Part shown: piece after piece, positions 18,622 to 23,779 of the stretch | Position numbering within the stretch: position 1 is the stretch's first letter | How the letters are laid out: every line of letters begins with the position of its first letter | Assembly (NCBI GenBank): GCA_009176605.1 | Contig: SEYY01000741.1 | Location: 72,402 to 96,180, forward strand | Origin: Armadillidium nasatum | Lineage: Eukaryota > Arthropoda > Malacostraca > Isopoda > Armadillidiidae | Length of the DNA: 23,779 bases | Direction of reading: 5' to 3' | Translations under genes and position numbers: made by a program | Notes under the pieces: generated by a model | What the model was told of the DNA's origin: nothing | Databases searched by the model: none | The model's input: only the letters and a program-made list of their open reading frames with translations

Positions 18622-18735
18622 TACTTCCCTTTTTATTTTATTTCTATTTTCCTTATCACTATTTTTTTTTATTATCATAATTTATTTTTATTATTAATAT
18701 ACACTAAAAAAAAACACACACACACACACACAACG
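18301..18735. repeat. Compound low-complexity block: T runs, (ATT)n, (CA)n
   Basis: T runs at 18303-18328 and 18366-18404, (ATT)n at about 18430-18497 and 18540-18621, separated by T/TTTA-rich sequence, and (CA)n at 18715-18732. The second (ATT)n is flanked by related TTTTTATTTTATTT strings on each side, so the block looks partly duplicated. An open frame across it (Phe/Leu/Ile only) is compositional. Confidence 0.92.
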
Positions 18736-19214
18736 TTTTCTTATTTTTAATATTCCTTCTATTTGTTCTTATATATCCAGGTTCTTCGCTCTATGGCGTG
18801 TACGCCTGTTATTGTGTGCATCCGTGTAAACTTTTTCCTCGGGCATTCCCTCACCCTTCCTTAACTTAAAATGGGGGGGATTTTAATCTTGGGTATTTCT
18901 TCTTTCTCCCCACTCCCTTCCTGGCTTGGGGAATTCAGCCTTGCAGCCGTCTCTTGGTGTAAATAGTTTCTCTCTTGTTCTTCGAAGGCGTAACTTGAGT
19001 CTCTTTCATCCCCTTAGCCAAATAACGGGGATGGGGTAGGTTTCTTTGGCCGCTTGTAAAAAAAATTCTTCTTTTCTTTTTTTTTTTTCGGAATTGTTCG
19101 CTGTTTCCTTTTTCCTTGTTTCTTGAAGTTGACTTCTTATTTCGCTTTTGTTCTTATGCGGCTCAAAAAAAAGAGTCACTGTCAATTCAATTTGCAATGT
19201 TGAAACACTGCAAA

Positions 19215-19234
19215 CCGTCACTCCGGGGTCACCA
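19215..19234 (-). other. Primer-binding-site candidate
   Basis: The minus strand reads TGGTGACCCCGGAGTGACGG directly inside LTR 2. TGG at the start fits complementarity to a tRNA CCA end, and the following GC-rich sequence fits a tRNA acceptor stem. I cannot name the tRNA without a search. It sets the element's orientation as minus. Confidence 0.55.
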
Positions 19235-19498
19235 TAATTTGCAAGTGCAATTGCAAGATTGCTTGGTATATCAAGGAGAATTTTGTTACTAAAAGCTTTG
19301 TTCTTCTTTATTCTTTATTTCCTTAAATCTAGTTACAAAACAACAAAATGGAAATGATCTTTCGATTTATCTAAATTAATACAAAGCACAGTAACTCTCC
19401 ATTCCCTTTTTCTAATCCTTTGTGAGATCTATTGTTTCTTATATTCACTATTAATATTAAAATGGTAATTAAATTGATGTTCTTAGCGTTCACCTTGC

Positions 19499-19523
19499 CA
19501 CCACAGGCAAGAGACCTGTGGTG
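19499..19523. other. Perfect 9-bp hairpin in LTR 2
   Basis: CACCACAGG, loop CAAGAGA, CCTGTGGTG. Relative to LTR 1 the second pair is A-T instead of G-C, on both arms, and the loop is four bases longer and unrelated. Confidence 0.75.
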
Positions 19524-19611
19524 ACTCTGTCAGATGATGAACTGAGGCTTTCTCTCCCTGCAATTCCCTCCTTGAGCGCCAAATTCCACTCAAAGAGAGA
19601 GCCCTCTTCTC

Positions 19612-19616
19612 ATTGG
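19612..19616 (-). promoter_or_regulatory. CCAAT box candidate in LTR 2
   Basis: CCAAT on the minus strand, within CAGCCAATGAGAAGAGG, matching the LTR 1 site in position and orientation. As the 5' LTR this is the copy that would drive the element. Confidence 0.4.
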
Positions 19617-19851
19617 CTGATTCAAATGGCACCATCACTTCAACTTTACTAAAATTTGTTATCTTATTTCAAGAACCTTAATTAAATTTAACTAGTAACT
19701 AGAACCATTAAGGGTTGTAACAAAACGTCAGTTTCTACAACGAGCCATTATTATGAAACCAATTATTAGACAAAAAAGGAGAGAATGCCGAAGATATTAC
19801 AGATGCTGTATTGAACGCAAGGGGGGAGGGGAAAAGGAGTTACAATACCGT

Positions 19852-23779
<3,928 letters not shown>

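Larger units (their letters stand above)
17674..19234 (-). mobile_element. Internal region of a pol-less LTR element (LARD/TRIM-like)
   Basis: It lies between the two LTR-like repeats. On the minus strand, directly inside LTR 2, is a PBS candidate; directly before LTR 1 is a G7 polypurine candidate. In between no protease, RT, integrase or convincing gag is visible. A short minus frame near 19221-19006 is Lys/Glu-rich with no recognised domain. The centre is filled with T runs, (ATT)n and (CA)n. This suggests a non-autonomous element mobilised by a relative. A poly(A)-tailed insert (T run at 17901-17929) may be secondary. Confidence 0.55.

Noticed and set aside
18233-18697. 154-codon frame of Phe, Leu, Ile and Tyr
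   Set aside because: It is the translation of poly(T) and (ATT)n repeats.
19006-19221. Gag start of the LTR element (71 codons, minus strand)
   Set aside because: It begins just after the PBS candidate, but the Lys/Glu-rich sequence has no gag or zinc-knuckle motif; mentioned only as part of the internal region.

Overview
The window is non-bacterial eukaryotic DNA. It is AT-rich, full of (TA)n and (ATT)n microsatellites, contains a 100-base N gap typical of a draft scaffold, has spliced-looking exons, and is densely packed with degenerate transposable elements. The mix (CR1-like and other non-LTR retrotransposons, BEL/Pao, Gypsy, hAT with BED fingers, Tigger/pogo, a tRNA-derived SINE) and the sequence style of the reverse transcriptases fit an arthropod, most likely a decapod crustacean. 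The species-level assignment is inference only. Almost nothing here is ordinary host coding sequence; the best host-gene candidate is a short pair of EF-hand exons near 20.0-20.2 kb.

Layout, left to right. 1-1790: decayed minus-strand non-LTR reverse transcriptase, very poor in G on the plus strand. 1791-1876: (TA)n. 1873-2266: tRNA-Gly-derived SINE sequence in a 282-bp tandem arrangement with a perfect 112-bp repeat. 2267-3679: 3' end of a BEL/Pao pol and probable 3' flank, then the N gap. 3780-8524: a minus-strand CR1-like LINE (LINE-A) with a long open RT, split by two later insertions: a 607-bp unknown insert (5374-5980, 7-bp direct repeats) and a 1771-bp hAT element (6289-8059, 8-bp direct repeats). 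8888-9145: a 5'-truncated LINE end with poly(A) tail and 11-bp target duplication. 9405-10348: plus-strand ZBED5/SCAND3-type hAT pseudogene. 10354-10561: an isolated minus-strand exon candidate. 10600-12050: another minus-strand LINE (LINE-B, EN plus start of RT). 12556-13350: a ~55-bp minisatellite. 14339-15148: an internally deleted Tigger element with both TIRs and TA duplication. 15220-16195: Gypsy-type integrase pseudogene. About 16180-16938: a second, differently deleted copy of the same hAT family as at 6289-8059, with an intact BED-finger reading frame. 17059-19854: two ~615-bp direct repeats interpreted as LTRs of a minus-strand, pol-less LTR element, with a PBS candidate, a G-tract PPT candidate and conserved hairpins. 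20000-20207: EF-hand exons. 20530-23779: a third, more decayed CR1-like LINE (LINE-C) with esterase, EN and RT remnants and a large internal (ATT)n expansion.

The window is best read as a stack of nested insertions whose order can partly be deduced: LINE-A is older than both the hAT and the 607-bp insert in it. Nearly every long (TA)n array sits exactly at the broken edge of a mobile element. I found no multigene operon-like system, CRISPR array, rRNA or functional tRNA. The most unusual sequence-level signals are the paired LTR hairpins with compensating base changes, the hairpin abutting the G-tract of the same element, the pair of sister hAT deletion derivatives, and the association of (TA)n with element breakpoints.
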